From Haliotis asinina (Eukaryota; Mollusca; Gastropoda; Lepetellida; Haliotidae), in the NCBI RefSeq assembly GCF_037392515.1, contig NC_090280.1:24123118-24187117 (forward strand): 64,000 nt of DNA, given 5' to 3'. Positions 1 through 11,037 of the stretch are shown here, one piece after another. Position 1 is the first letter of the stretch. Each line of letters starts with the position of its first letter. Below the pieces are notes generated by a model. The model was not told where the DNA came from. It made no database searches and saw only the letters and a list, made by a program, of their open reading frames with translations. The position numbers and the translations under genes are program-made.

Positions 1-600
1 GATAAAAATCTGAATTGAAACAAGTGAAACAAGTTTAATGGGATAGAAGAATTGATGTACATTTGAAAATTACTTTAGTGAAAGCTGAGTTACATACTTT
101 ACTGTTTGCATTGCAGAAAGCGACTGGTCAGTTTCGTGAGTTTTATGCTCTTGCAACTGGCTATCTGTCAGTAATTTTGCTACTCATATTTTGGTCTGCT
201 ACACCCACAGATTGTCGGCAAATTTTAGGCTAAACTGAAAAAAATCTGTAACCATGGCGATATTTGGTTAAGAGTCGGTTAAGACACTGCTACAGAACAA
301 TGTACACGTTGCTTCCATTTAATTCATTTAAATAGTCCCCGGAATCTAAACAAACCATGTAGCCTACTACTGCAGTGAAACCATTCAGAGACAAAATGAC
401 GTGCTGGTTGATTGGTAATTTAATGCTTAGGAAATCCGTAGAGGCAGGAATGTAGCTGTTAGCAAAACAGCTGTTAGAAACCTTCTTGAAAAGTCTGAAA
501 ATGTTGCAGCAACGCTGTCGAAACAAGTATTGTACATTACAGTAGCAGCCGTTCATATACATGGTATTTGAGATCGGTGTCTATACGCTACCTACAAGTA
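1..600. other. Unassigned intergenic sequence
   Basis: No gene, RNA or recognisable repeat is visible. The short open frames here have no family signature and look like chance frames in AT-rich DNA. Confidence 0.5.
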
Positions 601-1168
601 AACGAGCGGCCAAAAGAAACGCCACCAAAACACGAAAAAACAGATTGTAAATTGTCAAAATAATTGTCAGCTAAAAACGCATATCTCGAACACAACGTGT
701 CTAATCCCAGTGAACATTTGCATTTGAATTTCGTGTTTAGTGAAAAAAGAACGAATTTACACTATTAAAACGGAACATGTGCACAAAGCTTAAGCGCTCG
801 ACTCTGATATATTTGGAAGTATGACCTAAATATATAAGATATAGAAAGATGTGACACTAAATCGAAACAAAATGGCGACCCAGTTAGCCTCGGTTCGTTT
901 TCGGTCTGACGAAAGCTTCTGTTGCTTTGATCGTGAAAAAAACTGCACAATTTATACTCAGTTGACCTCTGTATATTACCTTGCGTATCACTAACGCGAT
1001 GATTTTATTTTCATTTCAAGTTTTCAGTAATGTCACAGTCCATTCTCGTACAAAGTGAGGACATATGCCCGGAAGTAAACAAATCTCAGGCTACAGACCA
1101 GCACCGAGTAACAGAACGAGTCTCTAGACCAGAAAACTATTTGGTGGCGTTTCTTTTGGACGCTAGTT
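601..1168. mobile_element. MITE-like element with ~29-bp terminal inverted repeats and TA target duplication
   Basis: The left end reads AACGAGCGGCCAAAAGAAAC and continues to GCCACCAAA. The right end at 1140-1168 is its reverse complement with two mismatches. TA lies at 599-600 and again at 1169-1170, the target duplication expected for Tc1/mariner-type movement. The 568-bp interior has no transposase, so this would be a non-autonomous element. The superfamily is inferred only from the TA duplication. Confidence 0.65.
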
Positions 1169-1170
1169 TA

Positions 1171-2135
1171 TGATATTACGGTAGCAAACCTGTTGGTTCA
1201 AGTAGTGTGATATAATTATGGTAACCCTGTATGTACAAGAATAATGTATAACTGTAGTAACCATATTGATGCACGTAGCAGCTGTATGTATCAATCCTGC
1301 AGTGTGTTCGAGCTGCAGCAATGCTGTAGGTACAAGTGTATTTTATATAACAGTAGTAACCCTCCTGGTCCGTGTATTATTGATATGCGTCAGTCCCATG
1401 GTTTCACGTTTGATAAAGCTATAGCAACGCCGTTGGTACAAGTGTATTTTATATAACAGGAACTCACGAGTATTTTGGATCCTCCACAAAACTGTGATAC
1501 ACTTTGCTCCATTGAACACCGTGGTGGACCAACACGTGGAACTTTATGGACTGTGAACACGTGCTGGCTTGCGTGTTGGCTTGTGTGCTTGTGCCGTTAC
1601 TTTTCATAACTCTACACTCCCCTGCTAAGAATCGTTTCCCCTACTTTTACCTGCGTTTAAACAAAACTTAAAGACAGGATTATCATTCATTGTATTATCT
1701 TGACATTCAGGCCAGGGCGCACGTGTTATTTATCATGAATGACCTCTGACTCTCATATAGAGATACGTCGTATGCTGCAATCTCTATACGTGTATACGCC
1801 TGTCTGAGGTCATGTGGGGCATACCTCAAACAACGGCTTCTTCAAACAGACAACAATTCTGACAATAAATTGTAAGGGACTACAAAATGTGAAACGAAGT
1901 AGAAGTATGAATGTCGAAATTGTACATATGCTATGTGCTACATTTTCATGGGGGAATAATACGTTCGTCAGCGATCTTGCAAAACAACAAGGTTTAATGG
2001 GGCAAGGACTATTTCTCATCTGTTAATTGGTCATTCCTGTGCCCTATTTAATTGAGCCCTATTTAATTGAGTTACACAAATTGATTTTTTAAATACACCT
2101 TCTTTTCCATTGCGAATATATGAAAACACATTTCC
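1171..2135. other. Intergenic; degenerate tandem motif, no gene seen
   Basis: Between about 1180 and 1460 the motif TACAAGTGTATTTTATATAA followed by CAG/GTAACC recurs in degenerate form (for example near 1330 and 1437), suggesting an old minisatellite. The rest shows nothing recognisable. Confidence 0.35.
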
Positions 2136-2265
2136 GGTTTCATTTATTACGCCGTCACCCCGAGGTTCCGGGTTCGAATCCCCACTTGGGTATAAGGTAT
2201 GAAGACCATTTCTTGTGTTCCCCGGCGTGATATTCCTGAAATAATTCTGAAAGGCGTATAGATTT
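2136..2265 (+). repeat. tRNA-derived SINE (family A), degenerate copy
   Basis: A polymerase III B box (GGGTTCGAATCCCC) near 2170 is followed by the family body (CACTTGGGTATAAGG, GACCATTTCTTGTG, CGTGATATTCCTGAAAT). The A-box half is decayed. Confidence 0.7.
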
Positions 2266-3594
2266 AGAATCACTCCCTCGTGCTAAAGAGACATGTATCC
2301 CATTACGCGAGAAGAAAGTCATATACTGAAGAAGGAATAAAATATCCTTTGCCTATCCACTGCTAAAGCAGATCGACTTTAACGTCTATCATCTAAAAGA
2401 ACAGTTCAAAACAAACTTCTCAACGCACTGTTGTCATACAGTCATAACGACTATCCTATCCATTAGGGCTGTAACGATGCATCGAACTATCGAACAGCTA
2501 AGTCCCTGATAACAATTAATGCATCGATAGTATGTGTGACTATCGACAGTTTAGTAATTAACTTCCGCGCAAAATCCAGGAAGTATCTCATCGGTTCACT
2601 TTGGTTTATCGTAGAGTTATCCACCCTTGCGGAATTGCAGCTTCATTTAGTTTATGTGTTGATCTACTGCCTACTTGATCTGGGTATCAAGTTTCTTGTC
2701 AGTTTTTAATAGTAGACTAAAACTACTCCAATTTGTTTTTGTTTATATAAACTGTACGCTCAATTGGGAAATGACTTGAAATGAGACAATTCGTGGTGAA
2801 AAACATCTATTGCAATAGTAGTATAGTATGCAATAGTTGGTTGAGATACACGATCGTTTTCGCAATAGTTGTTTCCCGTCAATAGTCCCGTCATCTACAA
2901 GACGTGTTAAATTCATGTGACCAGAAACCCTTCTCACTGAAACCTTTACCCTTCTCATTGAAACCCACGAGTAAGTAGGAACATGGGGTGCGAACCCAGA
3001 CTGTTGCGTACCGCCTTTAGTGTACGTTTAAAATATTACACAAAAATACACGCCCTTTGACAAAAATCTGGATGACATTCATATCTTGAATGTTAGTCTG
3101 TCTCACAGTAGCAGAACCCCATTATTTTCCGTACTACATAGCCGTCCATGCCATGCCGAAGCCCTAAATAAAGTTTAGATTTCCTCAGGTTCTGAAGCTA
3201 CCTTCTCAATGATACTCCTTTATAATCGCTATCAAATTTATGTAAATCCACCGACTAAACTTCAGTCCAGCTAAATATCAATGGAACAATTACTTTCCGT
3301 TACAGTGGATATGTGAGCACAAATAGATTTCTGTCAACAAAAATATTACCGGGAAAACAAACAGTTCCAGGTTCGATTTGAGCAGATTGTTGTTCAAGTT
3401 TTGGAGTTCATAAAACTATATGGCTTTACACCAGGTCAAAGGACAGCTTGTATCTTTTCGCCGCAAGTCCCAGGACGTTACTCATTATGGGACTTATGAA
3501 ACCTATCCATGAGGTTACAGAGTCCAAGGTTTGTGTCATATCAGAACACAGATAGCTATGTCCTGTGGTAACTTCGTTAAGAATTGATCTTTAG
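2266..3594. other. Intergenic sequence, nothing recognised
   Basis: AT-rich DNA with no convincing coding frame, RNA gene or clear repeat on either strand. Confidence 0.4.
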
Positions 3595-3760
3595 TAACCT
3601 ATCCTTGTCGACTGTCGGGCTCGGGTGGTCAGGCTCTCTGACATCGTATCCTACTTGCGCAGACTTTACCCATGTTGTTGATCATTAAACTGTGTGGTCC
3701 AGACTCGGATATTTACATACCACGGTCATATAGCTGGAATACACCCTTCAGGAACTGAGC
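3595..3760 (+). repeat. Dispersed repeat family B (SINE-like), degenerate
   Basis: It matches the order seen in other copies here: GGGTGGTCAGGCTC, then CATCGTATCC, GTTGTTGATCA, TGTGTGGTCCAGACTCG and the tail CATATAGCTGGAATA. Orientation is defined with the GGAATATTGCTGAGTGCGG tail as the 3' end. Confidence 0.65.
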
Positions 3761-4039
3761 AGAATAAGTATCGCAATGGCTAATACAACCAAATATGGCA
3801 TTAACAAAGTAATGAAACTGTGGGAGAACTCCGCAAAGAACTTGTCAGTACCTCTTTGGTATGTGGAATCTGGAGTACTAATTTAAGATAAGATATGTTG
3901 GTGTGTTTGGCCGCCATGATCCCAGTTAGTTGTGAGGTTGTTAAGAAACAAATGCTTAAAAGGGATTTACGTTAATGGTTTTAAAGAGTTACAAACAGAC
4001 GTTATTTTTCTAAACTCTATATGATTTAACTTGTGTGAC

Positions 4040-4145
4040 TGATTGAGTGAGTGAGTTTAGTTTTAGTAATATTCCAGAAATATCACGGCGAGGGACACCA
4101 GAAATGGGCTTCACACACTGTACCCATGCGTGACGAGGTGAACGC
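4040..4145 (-). repeat. tRNA-derived SINE (family A), truncated
   Basis: GAGTGAGTGAGTTTAGTTTT is followed by the AATATTCCAGAAATATCACG block and GGGCTTCACACACTG, the reverse complement of the SINE tail and body. The tRNA-like head runs into the 17-bp tandem repeat that follows. Confidence 0.75.
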
Positions 4146-4231
4146 CGAGCGCTTTAAGGGGCCGAGCGCTTTAAGGGGCCAAGCGCTCTAAGGGGCCGAG
4201 CGCTTTAAGGGGCCGAGCGCTTTAAGGGGCT
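4146..4231. repeat. 17-bp tandem repeat, 5 copies
   Basis: Five units of CCGAGCGCTTTAAGGGG, the third with two changes. The CGCTTTAA core resembles the anticodon-arm part of the adjoining SINE, so the array probably expanded from the SINE head. Confidence 0.85.
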
Positions 4232-5187
4232 ATTCCAAGGCCTCTGCTTTATGTTGAACATACAGGTGTTTATGGTTAGCAAGCGGTTATGTCTGTGCAA
4301 TGAAAACGCTTTCTACGGCCAGTAATCTTGTGTACAACGTTTAAACGTTCATGAATTACACTGTCGCTTGTCTTCGCCATTGAAGGACTACAAAACATGG
4401 TATTTTAATTTGGGGAATATAATAACTGGCAAGTCAAATCATTCTTCAAAATGAATGTCGAACAAATCCCAATGCACAGCTGTAATCGGTACACGTACAT
4501 CAATATCTCCTTCATCTGACACCGAGCGATGCAATACCTGCCGTTGAGAATCGATGGTGATACAAAACAAATATTCCCTTGCTAAGCCATTTTCTGAATC
4601 GATACATACAAGCTGTTTGTCTGAAATCAGATATCAGTCTCATAAGTTAGTAGTGTCACACTGTATGACCAGACTCTTCCGACTACCCCTGTTTGAGCAA
4701 CGAAGACCAAGAGAAATCTCCCACGAGATGGCAAGGCGCGTTCGATTATACATTGAAATAAAACATCGCGACAAATAACATCAAGTCAGCAATAATCAGA
4801 AATCATTGAGTACGAAGCCACGGATGCCATAAGGGACACGGGCAAGTCAGGGACACGGGCAAGTCAAGGAACAGCAACCAAAGGCAGGTCCATGAGCAAC
4901 AGTCTCGAGCAAGCCAGGTAAAACAATCCCAAGATCGCATTATTTCTCTGGTATGTAGGTTAAATGTGTGCGTTCCTAAAGTTCCAGATATCAGGAATGT
5001 TAGAGTGATCCCGAACGGTAACCATGAAATGAACGCATTTAGTTTTAAAGGTTCCTTACTTATTATGTTTTTGGGTGTGTTACGGTATGGATCGGAATGT
5101 TTATGAGACTTTTTTTACTACCTTTTAGGCTGAAATATGATAGTTTTCCGTCGATGCAGTTTAACTACGTGTGTTTTTGGTTTTCAG
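4232..5187. other. Upstream region of the galactosyltransferase gene
   Basis: No protein family or repeat is recognised, apart from a 17-bp direct duplication (GGGACACGGGCAAGTCA) near 4834-4868. The sequence ends in a good 3' splice site (TTTTTGGTTTTCAG at 5187), so the gene probably has at least one untranslated exon upstream that I could not locate. Confidence 0.4.
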
Positions 5188-5210
5188 GTGTAGTGCCCTC
5201 CACCAACAGT

Positions 5211-6407
5211 ATGATGCTGAAACTGAAACGTGTCTTATTATCCCTCTGTTGCTTTGGGATATGTGGCTGTCTCTATTTTGGACTTCGGTTATCAAGGACC
5301 CCTGACTTCTTACGCAAACGTGACAACACAGGCCAGATCACTGTCAAAGGACAACCATACCTTCGACAGGCAGGCCTGAATAATACAATGGCCAAAAGGG
5401 TTAGCGCAAAGAGATCAGAGGTGTCCATCAAAACTGACGATCTATTTGATGGAAAAGCCAAACAGACAACTGAACGTATAAGACGCAGACCAAAGAGCTC
5501 ATATTCTTTGCCACCAACGTTATTTAACGGGACAGACATGAACCCTAAGATTATGGCCTTCTTCACAAAGAACGCATCTGATTCTAGAGATCGATACATA
5601 AATCTACACCAATTTGTGTACACTCTCAACCCCAGTGTTTGTGTTAATACAAGTGTATTCTTGATGAAGGTGATACACTCGGCTCCTGGGAATGCGAAGA
5701 AGAGAGATCTTATTCGAAACACATATGGCTCTGTGACCAAATACAGAGAAAGGACACTCACCCACGTCTTCATATTGGGAAGAACTACTGACGAAAGGCT
5801 CCAAAAGACAATAATAGACGAAAGCAAGTTTTATGGAGATATTGTCCAAGGAAACATTCCTGATAGTTACTCACACTTACCTCAGAAGCATATCATGTCA
5901 ATGGATTGGTATCTGCACCACTGTAACTCTTCATACATATTGAAACTTGATGATGATGTTTTCATCAATCCTTACCGTGTCATTGACTTCCTTGCTGGTG
6001 ATGACCTGAAACAGAGAACAATGTTCTGCACAACGATTACAGGAAAGGGGCCAGTGAGGAGTCCAAAGTATAAGAGCTACATTTCTTACGAAGAATATCC
6101 TTTTGATATATATCCTTCATTCTGTTTAGGCTATGCATACATCACTACACGGGAATGTTGGTACTCCATGTATGAAGTGTCCAAGAACAGCAAAGCTCTT
6201 CGCATGGACGATGTGTTCGTAAGTACTGCACTGGCTATGAAAGCGGGAGTACGAAAAGAGGACTTTGGTAAAATAGTATTCGATTGTTGGTATGACATGG
6301 ATCACTTAAACAAAGAGACACTTAGAAAGAGTGCAATAGTCATTGACAGAGCAAACAGATGTGGCAGCCAACCTTTCCATTACTGGAATCTCATAAAAGA
6401 AGACTAA
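5211..6407 (+). CDS. Beta-1,3-galactosyltransferase-like protein (glycosyltransferase family 31)
   Basis: This is a 398-aa single-exon gene for a predicted type II Golgi enzyme that would transfer galactose (or GlcNAc) from UDP-sugar to glycan acceptors. A short basic N terminus (MMLKLKR) precedes one membrane segment (about residues 8-26), then a stem of roughly 100 residues, then the GT31 fold. Visible GT31 motifs are RNTYGS (the R-x-T-W/Y-G motif), VFILGR, a YGDIVQ..DSY block, the metal-binding DDD in KLDDDVFINP, and DDVFVSTALAMKAGV in place of the usual EDVxxG. I chose Met 5211 because a splice acceptor ends at 5187 and the hydrophobic anchor follows directly. The same frame is open back to 5097 but gives an unlikely N-terminal extension. 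The exact acceptor cannot be told from sequence. Family assignment is strong, subfamily is not. Confidence 0.92.
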   Translation: MMLKLKRVLLSLCCFGICGCLYFGLRLSRTPDFLRKRDNTGQITVKGQPYLRQAGLNNTMAKRVSAKRSEVSIKTDDLFDGKAKQTTERIRRRPKSSYSLPPTLFNGTDMNPKIMAFFTKNASDSRDRYINLHQFVYTLNPSVCVNTSVFLMKVIHSAPGNAKKRDLIRNTYGSVTKYRERTLTHVFILGRTTDERLQKTIIDESKFYGDIVQGNIPDSYSHLPQKHIMSMDWYLHHCNSSYILKLDDDVFINPYRVIDFLAGDDLKQRTMFCTTITGKGPVRSPKYKSYISYEEYPFDIYPSFCLGYAYITTRECWYSMYEVSKNSKALRMDDVFVSTALAMKAGVRKEDFGKIVFDCWYDMDHLNKETLRKSAIVIDRANRCGSQPFHYWNLIKED

Positions 6408-6714
6408 GTTCACTAAGACCGTTTAACCATCTAAGAAATCAGTGTGTTAAGTCCACGGCTCCCTCTCACACGATTAGCTCCACCTCGTGCTCTCAGATGC
6501 TGGATACTCCATCATTCAACCTCAAGACATTAAGTTATTTTTTGGTGCCCACGTTTTTAGTTTCACCTGCATATGTACTTGCACTTCCGCGCGGCTCCAT
6601 CTCATCAAGTGTTCAAGCATAGCCTCAAAACACACCTTTTTCAGCCTTTACAAACAGTAAATGAAAAGAGCAAATGAATGTTTGCTTTACATCATGCCAA
6701 GATGCAATGCATTA

Positions 6715-6815
6715 TCAAGGAGGGGGACGCCAGACATTGGCTTCACACGTTGTATTCATGTCAGGAATCGAACCCGTGTGTTCGGTTAAGCGGACGCTTT
6801 AACAACAGGGTCCTC
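6715..6815 (-). repeat. tRNA-derived SINE (family A), partial
   Basis: ACGCCAGACATTGGCTTCACACG, split here by one mismatch from consensus, precedes GGAATCGAACCCGTG (B box on the minus strand) and CGCTTTAACAAC. The region between the galactosyltransferase stop and this repeat (6408-6714) shows no further gene. Confidence 0.65.
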
Positions 6816-7168
6816 CTTGTTTGAGTATGTCGAATGCTACTATCCTTGGAAATATTTGGGAGTATTAATGCGTTAAAAGAGATTTTTAAATGTATAAAAT
6901 GCATCCGGATGATATTTGGCGTTATATGAATTATACATTACAGTAAACCCTGCATGTATCGTTTTAACAACTACTTGCCTGGGTTTATTACTTCCCACAA
7001 CAGGTGTGACGTATTGAAATTTTGCCATCGAGTGAAATTAAATGCCTCAGCATTATCGTATATACGCATTGTAAACAAATATAGATTTTGAGAAATATGT
7101 AGCCCCATTTTCTGATCATGCAAACTGATATGGTACACTGGCACCAGAATTATAGCTAAAGAGACTTG

Positions 7169-7455
7169 GTCCCGATTTTTCGAAACAAACTTAAGTATGC
7201 GGTTTGACTTAAGTTCCGGTTTTTGCTCAAATTTGAAAAAAAACCCCGCAGGAACATTTCTTTCAGAACGAACGGAAATCGGTATCAAACTCAAACACAG
7301 TAGGCAATCAGAGTTTGGTAGACTGATTTCTTTAGTTGTTTGGACATTTTTTATGCAAATAAAAGGCAGCTGAGTTGAAAATTTAGTTGTTTCAAATTGT
7401 CAAACTCAGTTTGGGTTTTGAGTGAAAACTTAAGTTTGTTTCGAGAAATCAGGAC
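7169..7455. mobile_element. Short MITE-like element with ~28-bp inverted ends
   Basis: The left end (GTCCCGATTTTTCGAAACAA then ACTTAAGT) and right end (ACTTAAGTTTGTTTCGAGAA then ATCAGGAC) are inverted copies with two mismatches. The element is 287 bp and non-coding. The TTAAGTTTGTTTCGAGAAAT type of end looks familiar from other mollusc repeats, which is recollection and not a search. Confidence 0.6.
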
Positions 7456-7769
7456 GTGGTTTAAATCAATTATTCATTTGAACGAAAACACGTCCCTGTG
7501 TTATTTATTGTTACAAAACCCCCAAAATCTCTTGCGTTATATGTGAACATCTAAACATCACCCTAACGCTTGTATCAGATTGTTTAATTTTCCACAAAGA
7601 TAGCAATATGTTGATGGACATTCTATATTTCAGTGATAGAAACATTTCAGTGTAGGTTCTTACGCCGTTATCAAACAAATCCAAGCCAGTTTTAGAACCA
7701 GCACCGGAAGTGTCACTGTGCGAGAGACGTTGCTCATCCATATATTGCTATCCTCCCTTACTGCTCCAC

Positions 7770-7905
7770 CTTTTTGGGTAGCCCCGTGGTTAAAGCGTTA
7801 GCTCGTCACGCCGAAGACCCGGATTCGATCCAAACATGGGCACAATGCGTGTAGCCCATTTCTAGTGTCCCCACTGTGATACTGCCGCTGGCACGCGCAC
7901 TGTGT
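7770..7905 (+). repeat. tRNA-derived SINE (family A), near full head
   Basis: The A box (GGTAGCCCCGTGGTTAAAGC), CGTCACGCCGAAGACC and B box (GGATTCGATCC) lie in order with tRNA-like spacing, followed by ATGGGCACAATG and CCCATTTCTAGTGTCCCC. Confidence 0.8.
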
Positions 7906-8399
7906 TTATATTAGTTTTATATTAGTTGTAAAATGTGTACGTGATGCGGATTGATCATGCTATGCAATAAAGGCATTGAATACATGTGGCATATGCTTGT
8001 TTAGGAGAGCATGAAAAATCCATACGACTCATGCAAACACATAGCATAGCAAACAGAGACAGATGGTAGAAGAAAATACATCTACTCTTAAATGTATGAT
8101 TCACGGTCAAGCGAAAACAAAGTTGTGTGCAGCGCAAGCGAATTGCTATGAAAACACCGTTCTTCAGATTAGCTCGCGATTCCAGTACTCGGTCTCTGAG
8201 CCTCTTAACTGATATGAAGAGCCCTCTTGTATTCAAATCCGCAGGTGGGAGTTACGTTTACTGACACACTGAGAGGGGACCATCGAACCAACAACAACGT
8301 CGAGGGGTGGAACCACAGGAAAACCTCTACCAAGAAACTAATTGGAGCATGAGATATTCTGGACCGAAACACGCTGATGTCCTTAAATCATGACTGATG

Positions 8400-8525
8400 G
8401 CTTGAGTGTTGTTTAACGCCGCACTATGCAATATCCCAGCTATATGGCGACGGTCTGTAAATAATCGAGTCACTTCTTATGCCTAGCATGGGTTACTGAA
8501 GACCAGTTTTAACCAGGATATTCAC
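8400..8525 (-). repeat. Dispersed repeat family B
   Basis: GTTTAACGCCGCACTATGCA, AGCTATATGGCGACGGTCTG and TAAATAATCGAG match the 3' half of family B in reverse. A second head fragment (AGCATGGGTTATTGAAGACC) follows at about 8696-8740. Confidence 0.65.
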
Positions 8526-8740
8526 TGGTTCCTGAAACGATACTCAATGCACGTGTAGGAGGCTCCCACGTTGTGCACGTGCTTCCTATGCATTGTGTTT
8601 GCGTGTGGTGATAACGTGTGGTGATAACGTGTGGTGGTTTAAACCATGTCAGCGAGCGACCTAACCACCCAATCCCATTATTCGACTCTAACGTCAAGCA
8701 TGGGTTATTGAAGACCATTTTAACCCGGATGTTTATGGGC

Positions 8741-9120
8741 CATCACATGAGATTCCCCTTTAAAGCTGCATGAACATGTAACACTTAATTTGAGAATCAC
8801 AATCAAGAATTGGAACTTCAGAAGGAAGCAAGAGTCTAGCAGTAAGATCAGGAGGTGTGTCTTGGAGCGTATTAATGGGATGGGTTGTGAAAATGAACAC
8901 TTTATTAAGAGCAATGATAACTGTGAAGTTATGGTCAAAGCACATATAGTAAGGGCTGAGGGTTCCATACGCACTTCTCCGTGACGATAAGGCAAAATAA
9001 TTTTATCACGTGACTATTTTGGAGCTATAAATTTGCAACAATACATTCTAACGAATATTGTAAGCCAATCCACTGAAAAGAATCGACTACATTTGCTTTA
9101 CGGATTGGTCGCCAGTTTAC
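8741..9120. other. Intergenic sequence upstream of the GTPase relic
   Basis: No gene or repeat recognised. It may include the promoter or leader of the gene copy that follows. Confidence 0.3.
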
Positions 9121-9137
9121 TCTCAGTTTACAAGAAG

Positions 9138-9713
9138 ACTCGAGAAGAGAAGAGGACGCATTCCGACTGGCTATTTTGGGGCATACAAAAGTAGGAAAAT
9201 CAACCGTCAGTTGCAGACTCGTGAATCTCTGGACAACACTGAGCAGACAGACAAAGGAAAGAGGGAAGGAAACGAAGAAAAGGTTGCAGTGGTTTGGGAA
9301 TCAAAGGACGAAGCCTGACTGTGAATTTTGTGGACATCGCAGTCAAGACGATGTGTCCCTTCCTGCAGCCGCTGCCTTCCTGTGACGTCTACGTGTTGGT
9401 ATGTGATGAATCCTTCGATGCTGTGGTAGCGGCCAGAGACCACATCATCCAGCAAGAGGGGCCATCAGTCCCAATTTTGTGTTTGTGGCCAACAAGACAG
9501 ATATCGCTGACTCTGTAGATAAGACACAGAGGATGAACCGACATCTGAACATCAGCTGTGAGTAGGCAAAGGGACATATGGAAATCTCAGCGGAGATGGA
9601 CGACACTGTCATGCCAGTGCTTGAACAGATCATGAAGAGGCATCTGAAATATGTGCCTGCTAATGAAAAAAAGGAGAGGTTCAAAGTTTCAAAACTCCTT
9701 GCGATCAGTTAGA
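9138..9713 (+). pseudogene. Decayed small GTPase (Ras-like fold) gene copy
   Basis: Pieces of one GTP-binding domain lie in order but in different frames. RLAILGHTKVGKST carries the P-loop (GxxxxGKS/T) at 9165-9205. CDVYVLVCDESFDAVVAARD at about 9380-9440 is the strand and helix after switch II. VANKTDIADS at 9484-9515 is the NKxD guanine-specificity motif, followed by MEISAEMDD and a C-terminal helix ending at a stop near 9710. At least two frame changes and one internal stop (TGA/TAG near 9562) break it. AATAAA occurs at 9850. It looks like a dead host gene copy with no introns visible, perhaps a retrocopy. The Ras subfamily cannot be named. Confidence 0.7.
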
Positions 9714-10094
9714 AGTTTCTTTCCAAGGTACTGAAAACTGAAAAGCTTTTATTTCTGTTCATGATGATTTAATGTACGGAAAAAACAGCACACGTGATGC
9801 ATAGTCATGTTCCTTTTCAAAAATGCTTGTAACGTTATGTTGTAACACAAATAAATTATATTAAGATCTGATTCACTTATTATAATTTGGTTAAGAAGAG
9901 TACATTGTACCATGAATCACGCCGCAATATTGTGTCGGGTGTGGAGTTAGTGGGAATCAAGGTCACATCAATTCCCTGTGAACATTTCATATACTGAAGA
10001 CTATTAGTTATGGTAGGCTAGCCATACATCCATTCTTCACTCACTCACTCACTCACTCACCCTAAACAACCTATCAGAGGTGGAGGTTGCAGCT

Positions 10095-10325
10095 ACAAAT
10101 CTGTTTGAACTGGGTTAGAATTAATCTTCATGCTTGTCGTAAGAGGGGACTAACGGGATCAGGTGCTCAAGTTCGCTCACTTGGATGACACACGTCATCG
10201 TATGCTAGTTGCCAAGGCCAATGTTCATAGTGTAGGACACTGGATTTTCTGGCCCAGACTCGTTTATTTACAGACCGCAGCATATATCTGGAATATTGCT
10301 GTGTGTGGCGTTAAACAACAACAAA
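10095..10325 (+). repeat. Dispersed repeat family B, near full length
   Basis: It starts at GTTAGAATTAATCTTCATGC and runs through CTTGTCGTAAGAGGGGACTA, GACACACGTCATCGTATG and TTTATTTACAGACCGC to a tail TGGAATATTGCTGTGTGTGG with an AACAACAACAA 3' end. A short (TCAC)n run lies just upstream at 10038-10060. Confidence 0.8.
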
Positions 10326-10754
10326 TCAAATTTGTTTAGATGATGTACCCTAATATATACATCATCTTCATGTGACGTCATACGTGGCGCACCAGACCAT
10401 GATCTGCAGCAGTGCCCGCCTATTGCACACGGGTCCTCAGATTGGGCATCATATCATTTCAGACTCGCGCAATTTCTGGTACATATTGTCCTGTCACCTT
10501 TCCCATTTGTCTATTCCTTGTGGTTTATTCTGTTCGTTTTGGTGTCTTTTCCCATTGAGCCAACGTGTGTCATGTCTGACTAAAAGACAATGTTAAAATG
10601 CCCACTCGCCATTGTCTATGACACAAGAAACAAACAAACGTAGCCCTTTTTGATAAATTTCGGCCGTGAATAATTGGCAAAACAAACCTCAAAACACATG
10701 TTACATGGGTCACCCGAACCGGTCTACTTCATCGCTGTTGCTCTAATTATCTTC

Positions 10755-10885
10755 CCCATGTTTACTACTAGGCGGTGGGTTGAAGCGTTAGCTTTGCTAC
10801 AAAGACTCAGGTTCGGTTGCCAATATGTCTGTTGTCTCTCTGCGTGATATTGGATTACTGCTAGAAGCGGCGTAAAATTATACTG
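10755..10885 (+). repeat. tRNA-derived SINE (family A), degenerate
   Basis: GGCGGTGGGTTGAAGCGTTA (A-box side), GACTCAGGTTCGGTTGCC (B-box side) and the tail TGATATTGGATTACTGCTAG plus AGCGGCGTAAAAT are present in order. Confidence 0.7.
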
Positions 10886-11037
10886 TCGTGTTCTCTGTGG
10901 TTTAAGGAGGAATGCTCATCTATGGACAGTTTGATACCGGCACCGAAACAGCTCTGATTTCATGATGCACACAAATATATGAAAGCTTGGCCGCAAGTCT
11001 TCTTTCTCACGAAGTCCATTGTAGATAAATTATATTA

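Noticed and set aside
5273-5849. Antisense frames of 81-184 aa under the galactosyltransferase
   Set aside because: Shadows of the real + strand coding sequence with no independent signature.
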